NCBI GenBank assembly: GCA_904420205.1
Contig: CAJFUN010000030.1
Span: 62,001-126,000, forward strand
Direction: 5' to 3'
Length of the DNA stretch: 64,000 nt
From: Candidatus Parachristensenella avicola
Lineage (GTDB): Bacteria > Bacillota > Clostridia > Christensenellales > UMGS416
This document shows, one piece after another, positions 14,162 through 22,528 of the stretch; position 1 is the stretch's first letter, and every line of letters starts with the position of its first letter. The notes below the pieces were generated by a model. It saw only the letters and a program-made list of their open reading frames with translations, did not search any database and had not been told where the DNA came from. The translations under genes were made by a program, and so were the position numbers.

Positions 14162-16210
14162 CAGCAGTTCCGCGATAAAGGCAAACTCATTCTGATCTTC
14201 CGCCTGAGGCGGGCTGCAAAGCCGGTCATAGACCTGTACCAGGTAATCGCTGCCGGCCGCCTCCAGCTTATCCAGCGCGTAATACAGCGTCAGGCGAAGG
14301 GTATCCATGGTCCCTGATTCATATTCCTGGCTGCCGAATTCCTCCAGCTTTTCCAAGAGATAGTCCGTATCGTCATTCATGCTCAGGGCGGGGCGATCCT
14401 CGTATCCGGTGATAAAGCCCGCAAACACATTGCCCAGCCAGTAATCGGTATTTTCCTGATGATAATTCCCCATGACATAGGACACCGTGAACATATCCGG
14501 CGTATACAGGCAATAATTGTCGATCAAAAGATGGTCGCCCCCGTCGATATATCCATCGTCTACGCGGCTATGTGTAAAGTATTCCGGATAGACGAATAGC
14601 AACCGGTAGGCCTCCACCGGATTGGCCAGCCGATCCTGGCCCAGCTTCCGGTTCACGGCCTCGACCGCCTGCCCCAGGGCGTCCAGTGTCGCTTCAGCCC
14701 GATGGCGGTCAAGGGTATTGCCCATGACCACGGTAAGGCCCGACAACGCCTGGGGCCGTACCAGACGGCTGCCCATCAGCGTCACGCCATGGCTCAGGCC
14801 GGCAAAGCGTCCATCTTCTCCGGGCAGGTTGCAGGATATGGCATAGGGCGCCCGCACGGTAACGGCGAATTCGGTCGCCTCCCCGGGCAATTGGGTGTTA
14901 TCCATCCCATTCACCTGTACCGGCCGGCTGCCCGCCATGGGATAGTAAGGGAAGAAGGCCGGCAGGGCCGCCGCTTGATCGTTGGCATAGTAGACCGGCA
15001 GGCTGCCGCTGTATTCCAGGGTGATCTCCGCTCGCCCTTCCATCGCTTCCCGCTCGATGGACAGAAGGTTATCGCGGCGCGTAAAGGGGACCGTCCGGCC
15101 TGATTCGTCATAGATCTTCGATACGGTAAGATAGCGGTGCAGGGTGAACACATAGCCGTCCCGCCCCTCATCCAGCGGCGTCAGCCGCAACATCACCCGG
15201 GCTTTCAGCTTTTGATATAGATCCAGCTCCATGCGGCAGCTTTCGATGGAAAATCCGGCGTCTTCCGGTTCCATGGGGTGCTCCATCTGGAAGATTATAT
15301 CCTCATGGTTGCTGATCAGGCCCACCGGCCGTTCATCATTGGCCATCAGCAAGCCATGGCCGGCAAAGGCTACCGCGCCTGCCAGCGCCAGCGCGCCGCA
15401 GAGGCCGCCGATGCAGCGACGCCCCCGCCGCCCGGCCAGGGGCGCCAGCACCGCCAGGCTCAGCCCGCCCAGCCAGAACAGGGCCAGGCACCACCGGGCC
15501 CCCTCCTGGGGAATGCCATATACAGCGTCAGGAGCATGGCGCGTCGCCATGCCATAGGGCGTAAAGGTGAACCAATCCTTAATCCAATAGGGAATAAAGC
15601 CCGCCCAATAGCCCTTTGTCCGCTCAAAGGGGATGCGCAAAAAGCGGTCAAGGTATCCGGTCGTCAGCAGGATCAGCAGCACTACCAGGGGATAAGCCGC
15701 CAGCCGGTGCATCCCAAGACGCCCCAGCGCCAGGCCCATCCAGCCCCCTACCACCGGCGTCAGGAATAAATACAGCACGCAGGCCGCCATCTGATGGGCC
15801 AGCAATGCCCCGTCCTGCAGCCCTTCCAGATGATAAAGCAGGCCGTTTGCCGCCATAACCACCGCCATGCCGGCGCCCGCCAGCAGGGCCATATGGAGCA
15901 TGGCCGCGCCCATGTAGCCGCAGGCTGCGCCCGGCAGCGGCCGCACCGCCTCCTGAAGCTGGCTTTCCCTAAGCCGCACGCCCAGCTCATAGCCCAGATA
16001 GAGGAAGAAAGCATAACCTGCCAGCGCAATATAAAGGGTCATCTCTACTGATCCCAGATACAGCGCAGGATTGATGGGCCGGAATTTGATATAATTCAGC
16101 ACCTGATAGATCGTGTAGCCCAGCAAAAGCGCAAAATAGGCCAGACAGGGGATTCCCAGCGCCCTACCGCGCAAAAGAATCTTTCTCACCGCTGTAAACG
16201 ACGCTCTCAT
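14135..16210 (-). CDS. ABC permease with M1-peptidase-like ectodomain, paralog C
   Basis: The product has 691 residues and GAGGAGC lies ahead of the ATG at 16210. The N-terminal ~270 residues hold about six membrane helices, including LTPVVGGWMGLALGRLG. The ectodomain shares YFPYYP-type and FY/YYAND elements with paralogs A and B (VYYANDQAAALPAFFPYYPMAG). At the usual peptidase site it reads MFTVSYVMGNY, so no HExxH is present. Its C-terminus LLKEAMNHDA is identical to that of paralog A. It is the first gene of the operon, downstream of an AT-rich control region with inverted repeats. Confidence 0.75.
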   Translation of the reverse strand: MRASFTAVRKILLRGRALGIPCLAYFALLLGYTIYQVLNYIKFRPINPALYLGSVEMTLYIALAGYAFFLYLGYELGVRLRESQLQEAVRPLPGAACGYMGAAMLHMALLAGAGMAVVMAANGLLYHLEGLQDGALLAHQMAACVLYLFLTPVVGGWMGLALGRLGMHRLAAYPLVVLLILLTTGYLDRFLRIPFERTKGYWAGFIPYWIKDWFTFTPYGMATRHAPDAVYGIPQEGARWCLALFWLGGLSLAVLAPLAGRRGRRCIGGLCGALALAGAVAFAGHGLLMANDERPVGLISNHEDIIFQMEHPMEPEDAGFSIESCRMELDLYQKLKARVMLRLTPLDEGRDGYVFTLHRYLTVSKIYDESGRTVPFTRRDNLLSIEREAMEGRAEITLEYSGSLPVYYANDQAAALPAFFPYYPMAGSRPVQVNGMDNTQLPGEATEFAVTVRAPYAISCNLPGEDGRFAGLSHGVTLMGSRLVRPQALSGLTVVMGNTLDRHRAEATLDALGQAVEAVNRKLGQDRLANPVEAYRLLFVYPEYFTHSRVDDGYIDGGDHLLIDNYCLYTPDMFTVSYVMGNYHQENTDYWLGNVFAGFITGYEDRPALSMNDDTDYLLEKLEEFGSQEYESGTMDTLRLTLYYALDKLEAAGSDYLVQVYDRLCSPPQAEDQNEFAFIAELLKEAMNHDA

Positions 16211-16362
16211 ATGACAAGCTCCTCTAGCCCAATATGATTTACTCTGTTTTTATTATGCACATTTTGCATATATAAATCATGACATTTTTTATAATCTGTG
16301 ACCATATACTTTTTTGCTCTCGTCATGTCATAATTTGCGATTTTCTCGAACATGCTGGATAT
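16211..16362. promoter_or_regulatory. AT-rich control region of the permease array operon
   Basis: This is one of the most AT-rich parts of the window. It contains the inverted pair ATGACAT (16279-16285) and ATGTCAT (16325-16331), and a small palindrome ATGCACATTTTGCAT near 16255-16270. These look like operator sites. A clean -35/-10 pair could not be fixed. Confidence 0.45.
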
Positions 16363-16402
16363 AAAAAACCGGCGTCCGGATTATGAAAATCCGGACGCCG
16401 GT
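16363..16402 (-). terminator. Strong terminator of the GH38 gene
   Basis: ACCGGCGTCCGGATT pairs with AATCCGGACGCCGGT around a short loop, followed on the minus strand by TTTTTT. It lies 12 nt after the GH38 stop. Confidence 0.9.
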
Positions 16403-16414
16403 CTTTGCGGAAAA

Positions 16415-19400
16415 TTACCGGTAATACACCTTCACCGTCTTAATCTCAAAGGCGCGGAAGCCAAGACGAATCTGGTTCCCCTCCAGTTCAAGCGGGGCCT
16501 CAGGCTCCTCCAGCAGGTTGGTCAGCTCGGCGCGCAGGGGCTTGCCGGGCAGGGCCAGGGTGGCGGTTACAGCGCTGCGCTCCGCCTCATAAAGGCGATA
16601 GATCAGCGCGCCCTCGTCGTCCTCGGCCAGCTTGACGGCCTCCACAATTACGTTAGGCGCATCCACCTGGGCCAGCTGGGGCATATCCGCCGCACCTGCG
16701 GCCACCAACGCCGGCATGTTGAGCTCATAAGCCGGGCGGATGACGGTTTCGGCTGCAAAGCCGCCCATATGGGGCAGGAAGCTATAGGTGAACACATGGA
16801 CGCCCACATCGCCGCATTCGTCGGGGTGGGTGCCGCCCTTGTGGAGGGTTAGCATCATGTGCCCGCCCTCGCAGGAGATGCCGTACTTGCAGTCATTGGC
16901 CAGGGCCGCGCCATACCGGTTCTCCGAAAGGTCGCTCCATTTGTGGTTGCACACCTCGAACATCGCCTGCTCCCGGCTGTCGTTGCGGGTGGTGGGGCGC
17001 TCCAGGTGGCCGAACTGTACCTCGTTGCGGATGCGGTCCGCCAAGATATCCAGATCAAAGCCCACCTTCAAAAGATGGTGCTTATCCTGCCAGTCCACCC
17101 GGGTCTCAAAGTCGATCCGGGGGCTTTGGGCATGGAATACCATGTCTTGCCAGAGCTCCGAGCGGGGCCCAATGGCGTAATGGCTGCGGATGCGCAGCTG
17201 AAGGGGGCCGTCGGATACCACCTGCCGCTCCAGCAGCCGTTCCTGCGGCACCAGCATGTCCAGCGTGTCGGCATTGATATCCCAGCAATCCCACAGGGCG
17301 GGCACATCCTCGCCCATGTAGAAGCGGTTCAGCGGCGCTTCCCGCACCAGCTGGCGTCCATTGGCCCGGTCAATAAAGCTTGCCATCGACCCGGATTCAT
17401 CGAAAATGATCTCCGCATAGGGCGTCGTCAGGCATCGTCCATCGTAGGCAAAGGGCGAAGGCGCATCGCAGGGCGTATCTGTTAGGGCAATCGAGGCCGC
17501 GCCCATGGCCGGGATCACCGGCGCCACTGCCAGCGCCTCCCCGCCGCAAAGGCGATCCACCCGCTGGCTGACCCTGTCTTGGGCATAGCCGGGCACGTCA
17601 AGATACTGGGTATCGTTCCGTTCCCAGGAGAGCGGGTTCACCAAGGTGAAGCCCGCGCCGCCGCCCTGCAGCAGCGCCTGCGTCTTTTCTTCCGCTTCTT
17701 CGATCATCCGGCGCATTTCGGGTATAGCCCGCTCATAAACCTCGGTGATGCAGGTGCCCGGCAGGATATCGTGGAATTGGTTCATCAAAAGCGTATCCCA
17801 CAGCGGCTGGATATCGGCCGCCCGTACCGCCTTACCCGCCAGCATGGCCCAAACCTGGGCCATCTCCAGCGAACGCAGGGCAATTTCGCCCTTGCGGTTG
17901 TTGCGCTTCACATCATGGCGCTGGGTCAGCGTGCCCCGGTGCAGCTGCAAGTAAAGCTCGCCGGTATAAGTGGGCAGATCCGCTTCCGCCTCCAGCCGGT
18001 GCAGGTAATCGGATACGGTGCTGTGGTAGCTGCGGGGGCACCCTTCCAGATCCTGCACCCGCCGGCTGGCCTCCAGCATCTCGAACATGGGTCCGCCGCC
18101 GCCGTCGCCAAAACCATAGGCGACCAGGCGGCTGTCGTTGACCTGCTTATGGGCTACAAAGTTCTTGGAGCCGGAGCCGCCTTCCAGGCTGGTAATCAGG
18201 TGCTTGGCGTCAGGCCAGGAGTGGGTGGTATTGAAATGGGCCATGACCGCGCTGCCGTCCAGCCCCTTCCACAGGAAGGTATCCATGGGGAAGGCGGTGG
18301 TATCGTTCCAGGAGAGCTTGGTGGTGCAGAAGTACCGAATGCCCACGCCCTTGAGGATCTGGGGAATGGCCGCCGAATAGCCGAAGGTATCCGGCAGCCA
18401 GAAGGTATCCGAGGTATAACCGAAGGCCTGGCGGGTATAGCGCTGGCCCCGCAGGAACTGGCGCACCATGGCTTCGCCGCCGGTCACGTTGCAGTCGCAC
18501 TCCACCCATACGCCGCCGTTGGGCTCCCAGCGGCCTTCCTTCACCTTCTCCTGCATCCGCTGAAACAGCATGGGGTATTCCTTCTCCATCCAATAGGCAT
18601 GCAATGCGCTGGACTGGATAAAGATATATTCCGGATACTGCTCCATCATGGAAAGGGCCAGCGCATAGGTGCGGGCACATTTTCGGATGGTCTCATCCAC
18701 CGTCCACAGCCAGGCCGTATCCATGTGGGAGTGCCCCACCAGGGCTGCATAGGGGGCCGAGGGGCCGTTCTTCCGGGAGAGGGGCTCGGCCATGATGGCG
18801 CGGGCGCGCGCAAGGCTGTCCCGCCAGGCTTCCTCCTCCCGCTCGGCGGGCATGTGCACCAGCGTACGGGACACCTCCACCAGGGCAGCGCGCACCTTAG
18901 CCCGGCGGAAGCTGGTTTCCGGCAGACACTCGGCCAGCTGCATCAGCGTGCGCAGATCCATAATAAAGGCCAAGACATCCTCCCGGCGGGTGCAGACCGT
19001 CAGCCCCCGGTAGGTGCGCAGGAAATCCTCCGGCCGTCTCGTCTCCCGGTCGGCCGGCATGCAGCCGGCGCAGAAGTGGCCGGCATAAGCCTCCAGAGCC
19101 AGGTTCAGCACCGATCCTGCCGCCGCGCCGCCGGTGATGCGCAGCGTGTGATGGGAGCCCAGTGAATAATAGGCCGCGCCGGCGTTCTCGTTATAGAGGC
19201 CCACCGGCATGCCGTCCACCCAGAGCATAGCCTCCACCGCGCCGGTGGCCGCCTGCAGGAAAAGAGGCTGACCGGCCAGCGCTTCGTCTACGGTAAAGCT
19301 CCCCTTGATCCACAGGTTTTCCCATTCGCCGCCCCATACGTCGCCCGCCTTTAGGGGCTTCCATTCCCGGTTCCCGTCGGGCGGCATTCGCAGATGCTCA

Positions 19401-19525
19401 CGGGTCGGCCATCCCGCGGCCTCTACCGTACCCACCGGTTTAAACATGAGCGCCTGATAGCGCTCCATGGCGTCGCCCAGCTTGGCGATCACCACGTCCA
19501 CATGCTTTTCCTCAATCATCGGCAT
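16415..19525 (-). CDS. Alpha-mannosidase, glycoside hydrolase family 38
   Basis: The product has 1036 residues, the usual length for bacterial GH38. I chose the ATG at 19525, which follows GGAGGAAA; a longer frame to 19618 would run through the promoter at 19569-19597. GH38 marks are VGHSHMDTAWLW (~263-274, zinc ligands His and Asp) and FWLPDTFGYS (~376-385, nucleophile Asp). A family-type N-terminal beta domain (~60-150) and large C-terminal beta domains flank it. No signal peptide is seen, so it should release mannose from alpha-mannosides in the cytosol. It is monocistronic with its own promoter and terminator, near GH130 and GH78-like genes. Confidence 0.93.
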   Translation of the reverse strand: MPMIEEKHVDVVIAKLGDAMERYQALMFKPVGTVEAAGWPTREHLRMPPDGNREWKPLKAGDVWGGEWENLWIKGSFTVDEALAGQPLFLQAATGAVEAMLWVDGMPVGLYNENAGAAYYSLGSHHTLRITGGAAAGSVLNLALEAYAGHFCAGCMPADRETRRPEDFLRTYRGLTVCTRREDVLAFIMDLRTLMQLAECLPETSFRRAKVRAALVEVSRTLVHMPAEREEEAWRDSLARARAIMAEPLSRKNGPSAPYAALVGHSHMDTAWLWTVDETIRKCARTYALALSMMEQYPEYIFIQSSALHAYWMEKEYPMLFQRMQEKVKEGRWEPNGGVWVECDCNVTGGEAMVRQFLRGQRYTRQAFGYTSDTFWLPDTFGYSAAIPQILKGVGIRYFCTTKLSWNDTTAFPMDTFLWKGLDGSAVMAHFNTTHSWPDAKHLITSLEGGSGSKNFVAHKQVNDSRLVAYGFGDGGGGPMFEMLEASRRVQDLEGCPRSYHSTVSDYLHRLEAEADLPTYTGELYLQLHRGTLTQRHDVKRNNRKGEIALRSLEMAQVWAMLAGKAVRAADIQPLWDTLLMNQFHDILPGTCITEVYERAIPEMRRMIEEAEEKTQALLQGGGAGFTLVNPLSWERNDTQYLDVPGYAQDRVSQRVDRLCGGEALAVAPVIPAMGAASIALTDTPCDAPSPFAYDGRCLTTPYAEIIFDESGSMASFIDRANGRQLVREAPLNRFYMGEDVPALWDCWDINADTLDMLVPQERLLERQVVSDGPLQLRIRSHYAIGPRSELWQDMVFHAQSPRIDFETRVDWQDKHHLLKVGFDLDILADRIRNEVQFGHLERPTTRNDSREQAMFEVCNHKWSDLSENRYGAALANDCKYGISCEGGHMMLTLHKGGTHPDECGDVGVHVFTYSFLPHMGGFAAETVIRPAYELNMPALVAAGAADMPQLAQVDAPNVIVEAVKLAEDDEGALIYRLYEAERSAVTATLALPGKPLRAELTNLLEEPEAPLELEGNQIRLGFRAFEIKTVKVYYR

Positions 19526-19568
19526 TTCATTTTCCTCCGCCCCTACCGGGGCCTTCATCATCCCTTTC

Positions 19569-19597
19569 AGTATATCGGGCCCGGCGGAAGGTGGCAA
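19569..19597 (-). promoter_or_regulatory. Promoter of the GH38 gene
   Basis: On the minus strand, TTGCCA (19597-19592) and TATACT (19574-19569) are separated by exactly 17 nt. Its position fixes the protein start downstream, at 19525. Confidence 0.75.
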
Positions 19598-19614
19598 GGG
19601 AAAATGCAGTCGAT

Positions 19615-19806
19615 TCATTCCTTCGTTTCGTTCACAAGGGAATTCATAGAGAAATCCACGGTCTCAAAACGAAGCAAATCCGATACATACCGGCTGATGA
19701 ATGCTTCTTTCGTTTCTATTGGCCATTGATATCGTTGAGCAAGTGCTTTTGCTTTGTCGTATTCGGCGGCAATGGGCTCATACCAGTCATCAAAAATTTC
19801 AATCAT
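19615..19806 (-). CDS. Small hypothetical acidic protein (63 residues)
   Basis: The product begins MIEIFDDWYEPIAAEYDKAK and continues with a mixed acidic/aromatic helical sequence that looks like a real protein. It has no recognisable domain. The ribosome binding site is weak (an A-rich run before the ATG). It diverges from the XRE-type regulator at 19910, is more AT-rich than the neighbouring GH38 gene, and ends just upstream of the GH38 promoter. A two-gene regulatory or toxin-antitoxin-like relation with the XRE gene is possible but unproven. Confidence 0.5.
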   Translation of the reverse strand: MIEIFDDWYEPIAAEYDKAKALAQRYQWPIETKEAFISRYVSDLLRFETVDFSMNSLVNETKE

Positions 19807-19909
19807 GATCTTTTTCGTTTTGGGCCTATCCTTTTTTATTACAAATTAGCCCGATCGGACGAATTGTTTTTTAGTAGATTCGATAAAATATTCAAAAAGG
19901 AGGCCGTTG

Positions 19910-20149
19910 ATGCTAGATGCAAAGATCGTCGGCGCCGTCTTGCGGGAATATCGCAAATCGCGCGGGCTGACCCTATCGGTAACAAGCGGCCTGGCCGGAA
20001 TGAGCGCCGCTCATTTATCGAAACTTGAACGGGGCGATAAGTTGGCAAATCTTGATTCCCTTTTCAAGATTGCTCATGCGCTGAACGTTCCACCCGGCGA
20101 AATTGTAGAAGAAATTGACCACAGAATAGAAAAGGAGCGCTCCCTATAA
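19910..20149 (+). CDS. XRE-family helix-turn-helix regulator
   Basis: The product has 79 residues; AAAAAGGAGG precedes the ATG at 19910 (an in-frame TTG sits one codon upstream). The sequence is one Cro/CI-type HTH: AVLREYRKSRGLTLSVTSG, then MSAAHLSKLERGDKLANLDSLFKIAHALNV, with the recognition helix around SAAHLSKLERG. No sensor domain is present. It probably controls the divergent small protein or itself. A strong terminator overlaps its last codons. Confidence 0.88.
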   Translation: MLDAKIVGAVLREYRKSRGLTLSVTSGLAGMSAAHLSKLERGDKLANLDSLFKIAHALNVPPGEIVEEIDHRIEKERSL

Positions 20150-20166
20150 CAAGGAAGCGCTCCTTT
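20131..20166. terminator. Bidirectional terminator between the XRE and aldo/keto reductase genes
   Basis: AAAGGAGCGCT (20131-20141) pairs with AGCGCTCCTTT (20156-20166). It overlaps the last codons of the XRE gene and also lies 17 nt past the stop of the convergent aldo/keto reductase gene. Confidence 0.8.
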
Positions 20167-20183
20167 AATGTTACAAACCGGTT

Positions 20184-21323
20184 TTACCCCTCCAGATGCG
20201 CCCGGGCCTCCTTCAGCTTCTCGATAATGGCGATATGCTGGGGACAGATCGCTTCGCAGGCGCCGCATTCCACGCACCGGGCGGCGTCGGCCTGGCCCTC
20301 GATGAGCTTGGCATAGCGCTTGCGGTTGCCCTCCACATGGTCGAATACTGCCAGGTCGTTATACTGGGAGAAAATTTTGGGGATCTCCACGCCCTGGGGG
20401 CAGGGCTGGCAGTATTTGCAGTCGGTACAGCGCACGCGGATGCGGGCGTCATAGGCCTCGCGCACCTTGATGAAGAGTTCCTCCTCCTCGGTGCTGCAGC
20501 TGCCTGCCTCAGCCCCGTCAAAGATGCGAAGGTTATCTTCCAGCTGCTCCATGGTGCTGACGCCGGAAAGGATGACCGACACCTGGGGGAAATTATACAT
20601 GAAGCGGAAGCCCCATTCAGCCGGAGAGCGTTTGACGGGCATCTCGTTGTAGAGCTTCGCAACCTCATCGGGCACGGTGGCCAGGGTGCCGCCCCGCAGC
20701 GGCTCCATAATGACGACGGCCATGCCCTTTTCAGCGGCGTAGCGCATGCCCTCGGCGGTGGCCTGCTCGTTGATGTCCAGGATGTTCAGCTGAATCTGGC
20801 ACATATCGAAATCATAAAGATCCACCAGCTGCTTGAAGGCCTCCAGCTTATCGTGGAAGGAGAAAGCGGCAAAGCGGATCTTTCCCTCGGCCTTTTTGCG
20901 GTCCAGGAACTCCAGCACATGGTACTTCTTGATGGTCTCGATGGATCCGGCGTTCAGCGAATGCAGCAGGTATACGTCGATATAGTCGGTATTCAGCCGG
21001 CGCAGTTCCTCGTTGAAGATGGCTTCCAGATCGTCCTCGCAGGTGATCTTCCACATGGGCAGCTTGGTGGCGATCATGACCTTTTTGCGCAGCTCGCCGG
21101 AAAGCGCCTCGCCCACCACCGACTCGCTCTCCTCATTGTGATACACGTAGGCGGTATCAAAATAGTTGACGCCGCCCTCCGCCGCCCGGCGGATCATGGC
21201 GACCGCCTTGGGCCTGTCCACCTTTACCTGGCCTTCCCCGTCCGTATAGGTGGGCATCCGCATGCAGCCCATGCCAAAGGCGGAGACCTTAACGCCGGTT
21301 TTGCCGAATTGACGATATTGCAT
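20184..21323 (-). CDS. Aldo/keto reductase with C-terminal double [4Fe-4S] ferredoxin domain
   Basis: The product has 379 residues and GGGAGG precedes the ATG. The AKR barrel (~1-285) shows GMGCMRMP, the catalytic Asp and Tyr in YFDTAYVYHNEES, the Lys in MIATKLPMW and the His in VYLLHSL. The C-terminal part has two cysteine clusters, CTDCKYCQPCPQGV and CVECGACEAICPQHI, each of the CxxCxxC...CP type. Such clostridial AKRs are cytosolic oxidoreductases that couple an Fe-S electron carrier to reduction of an unknown carbonyl substrate. It diverges from the GH130 gene. Confidence 0.9.
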   Translation of the reverse strand: MQYRQFGKTGVKVSAFGMGCMRMPTYTDGEGQVKVDRPKAVAMIRRAAEGGVNYFDTAYVYHNEESESVVGEALSGELRKKVMIATKLPMWKITCEDDLEAIFNEELRRLNTDYIDVYLLHSLNAGSIETIKKYHVLEFLDRKKAEGKIRFAAFSFHDKLEAFKQLVDLYDFDMCQIQLNILDINEQATAEGMRYAAEKGMAVVIMEPLRGGTLATVPDEVAKLYNEMPVKRSPAEWGFRFMYNFPQVSVILSGVSTMEQLEDNLRIFDGAEAGSCSTEEEELFIKVREAYDARIRVRCTDCKYCQPCPQGVEIPKIFSQYNDLAVFDHVEGNRKRYAKLIEGQADAARCVECGACEAICPQHIAIIEKLKEARAHLEG

Positions 21324-21429
21324 TCCCGTACCTCCCGATGCAAAAATTGACGGGCACTATGCCCATACGCTTTCATCTTCCCACATCGCGGCCCGCCTGT
21401 CAATTGATTCTTCCCATTTCTCCGCTTCA

Positions 21430-21438
21430 TGGTATAAT
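21430..21438 (+). promoter_or_regulatory. Extended -10 promoter for the GH130 gene
   Basis: TGG followed directly by TATAAT (21433-21438) forms an extended -10 element about 45 nt before the ATG at 21483. The -35 is weak. Confidence 0.6.
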
Positions 21439-21482
21439 AAATGAAAAACCACAAGGATTCTGCCTCGGAAAGGAGTTTTCTC

Positions 21483-22466
21483 ATGGCTAAAGTTATCGGC
21501 TCCCCCCTGCCCAATATCCCCTGGGAGGACAAGCCCGCCGCCTGCAAGGATGTGGTGTGGCGCTCCAGCCTGAACCCCATCGTACCCAAGGACGCCATCC
21601 CCTGCGCCAACTCCATCTTCAACAGCGCAGTCGTTCCCTTTGAAGGGGAATTTGCCGGCGTCTTCCGGGTGGACAACCGGGAACGCGAAATGCGCATCCA
21701 TGCCGCCCATTCCAAGGACGGCGTGCACTGGGACATCCAGCCCGATCCCATTGACTGGCAGTGCGATATTCCCGAGATTGCAAACTTTGAATACGGCTAT
21801 GATCCCCGGGTCTGCTGGCTGGAGGATCGCTACTGGGTCACCTGGTGCAATGGATACATGGGATATCCCACCATCGGCATGGCCTGGACGCTGGACTTTA
21901 AAACCTATCATCAAATTGAAAACAGCTACCTTCCCTTTAACCGCAACGGAGTGCTCTTCCCTCGGAAAATTAAAGGCAACTACGCCATGCTTTCCCGCCC
22001 CTCCGACAATGGGCATACCCCCTTTGGCGATATTTTCTATTCCGAATCGCCGGACCTGACCTTCTGGGGCAAGCACCGGCTGGTCATGCGGCCCACCGGC
22101 GGCTGGCAGTCCAAGAAGATTGGCGCAGGACCCATCCCGATCGAAACCGACGAGGGCTGGCTCATGATCTATCACGGCGTGCTCAATTCCTGCAACGGCT
22201 TTGTCTATTCCTTTGGCGCGGCCCTCTTGGATCTGGACGAGCCTTGGAAGGTCATCGTCCGCGGCGCGCCCTATCTCTTGCATCCCTCTGCTGACTATGA
22301 GCGCACCGGCGACGTGCCCAACGTGGCCTTCCCCTGCGCTGCGCTGGTGGACGCCCCCACCGACCGCATCACCCTCTATTACGGCGGCGCCGACACCGTC
22401 ATCTGCATGGCGCACAGCTACGTGAACGACATTATCGATTATATTAAGGCCAATCCTGTGAAGTAG
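21483..22466 (+). CDS. Glycoside hydrolase family 130 protein (beta-mannoside phosphorylase type)
   Basis: The product has 327 residues; AAAGGAG precedes the ATG at 21483. Five-bladed propeller features of GH130 are present: [23 protein letters not shown], then [54 protein letters not shown] and [13 protein letters not shown]. The Asp in YDPR is at a position where the proton donor is expected. Members phosphorolyse beta-mannosyl linkages (for example mannosyl-glucose, mannobiose or mannosyl-N-acetylglucosamine). The exact substrate is not predictable. Cytosolic, with its own promoter and terminator. It fits with the nearby GH38 gene in mannose recovery. Confidence 0.9.
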   Translation: MAKVIGSPLPNIPWEDKPAACKDVVWRSSLNPIVPKDAIPCANSIFNSAVVPFEGEFAGVFRVDNREREMRIHAAHSKDGVHWDIQPDPIDWQCDIPEIANFEYGYDPRVCWLEDRYWVTWCNGYMGYPTIGMAWTLDFKTYHQIENSYLPFNRNGVLFPRKIKGNYAMLSRPSDNGHTPFGDIFYSESPDLTFWGKHRLVMRPTGGWQSKKIGAGPIPIETDEGWLMIYHGVLNSCNGFVYSFGAALLDLDEPWKVIVRGAPYLLHPSADYERTGDVPNVAFPCAALVDAPTDRITLYYGGADTVICMAHSYVNDIIDYIKANPVK

Positions 22467-22484
22467 CGCCGAAACAGGCGCATC

Positions 22485-22513
22485 AAAAAGGCTGCCAATC
22501 TGGCAGCCTTTTT
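22485..22513. terminator. Bidirectional terminator after GH130
   Basis: AAAAAGGCTGCCA pairs with TGGCAGCCTTTTT around a 3-nt loop. It serves GH130 and the convergent lipoprotein gene. Confidence 0.95.
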
Positions 22514-22528
22514 GATTCATCGATGCGT

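Noticed and set aside
17579-19165. A 528-codon plus-strand open frame antisense to the GH38 gene
   Set aside because: It is a shadow of the GC-rich GH38 coding sequence: no ribosome binding site, no recognisable domain, His/Gly/Arg-rich composition, while the opposite strand has clear GH38 motifs, promoter and terminator.
20196-21350. A 384-codon plus-strand frame antisense to the aldo/keto reductase
   Set aside because: The minus strand shows the complete AKR catalytic residues and two Fe-S clusters; the plus-strand frame has neither RBS nor domain.
21357-22520. A 387-codon minus-strand frame antisense to GH130
   Set aside because: GH130 motifs, RBS, promoter and terminator are on the plus strand, and the antisense frame runs through the terminator.
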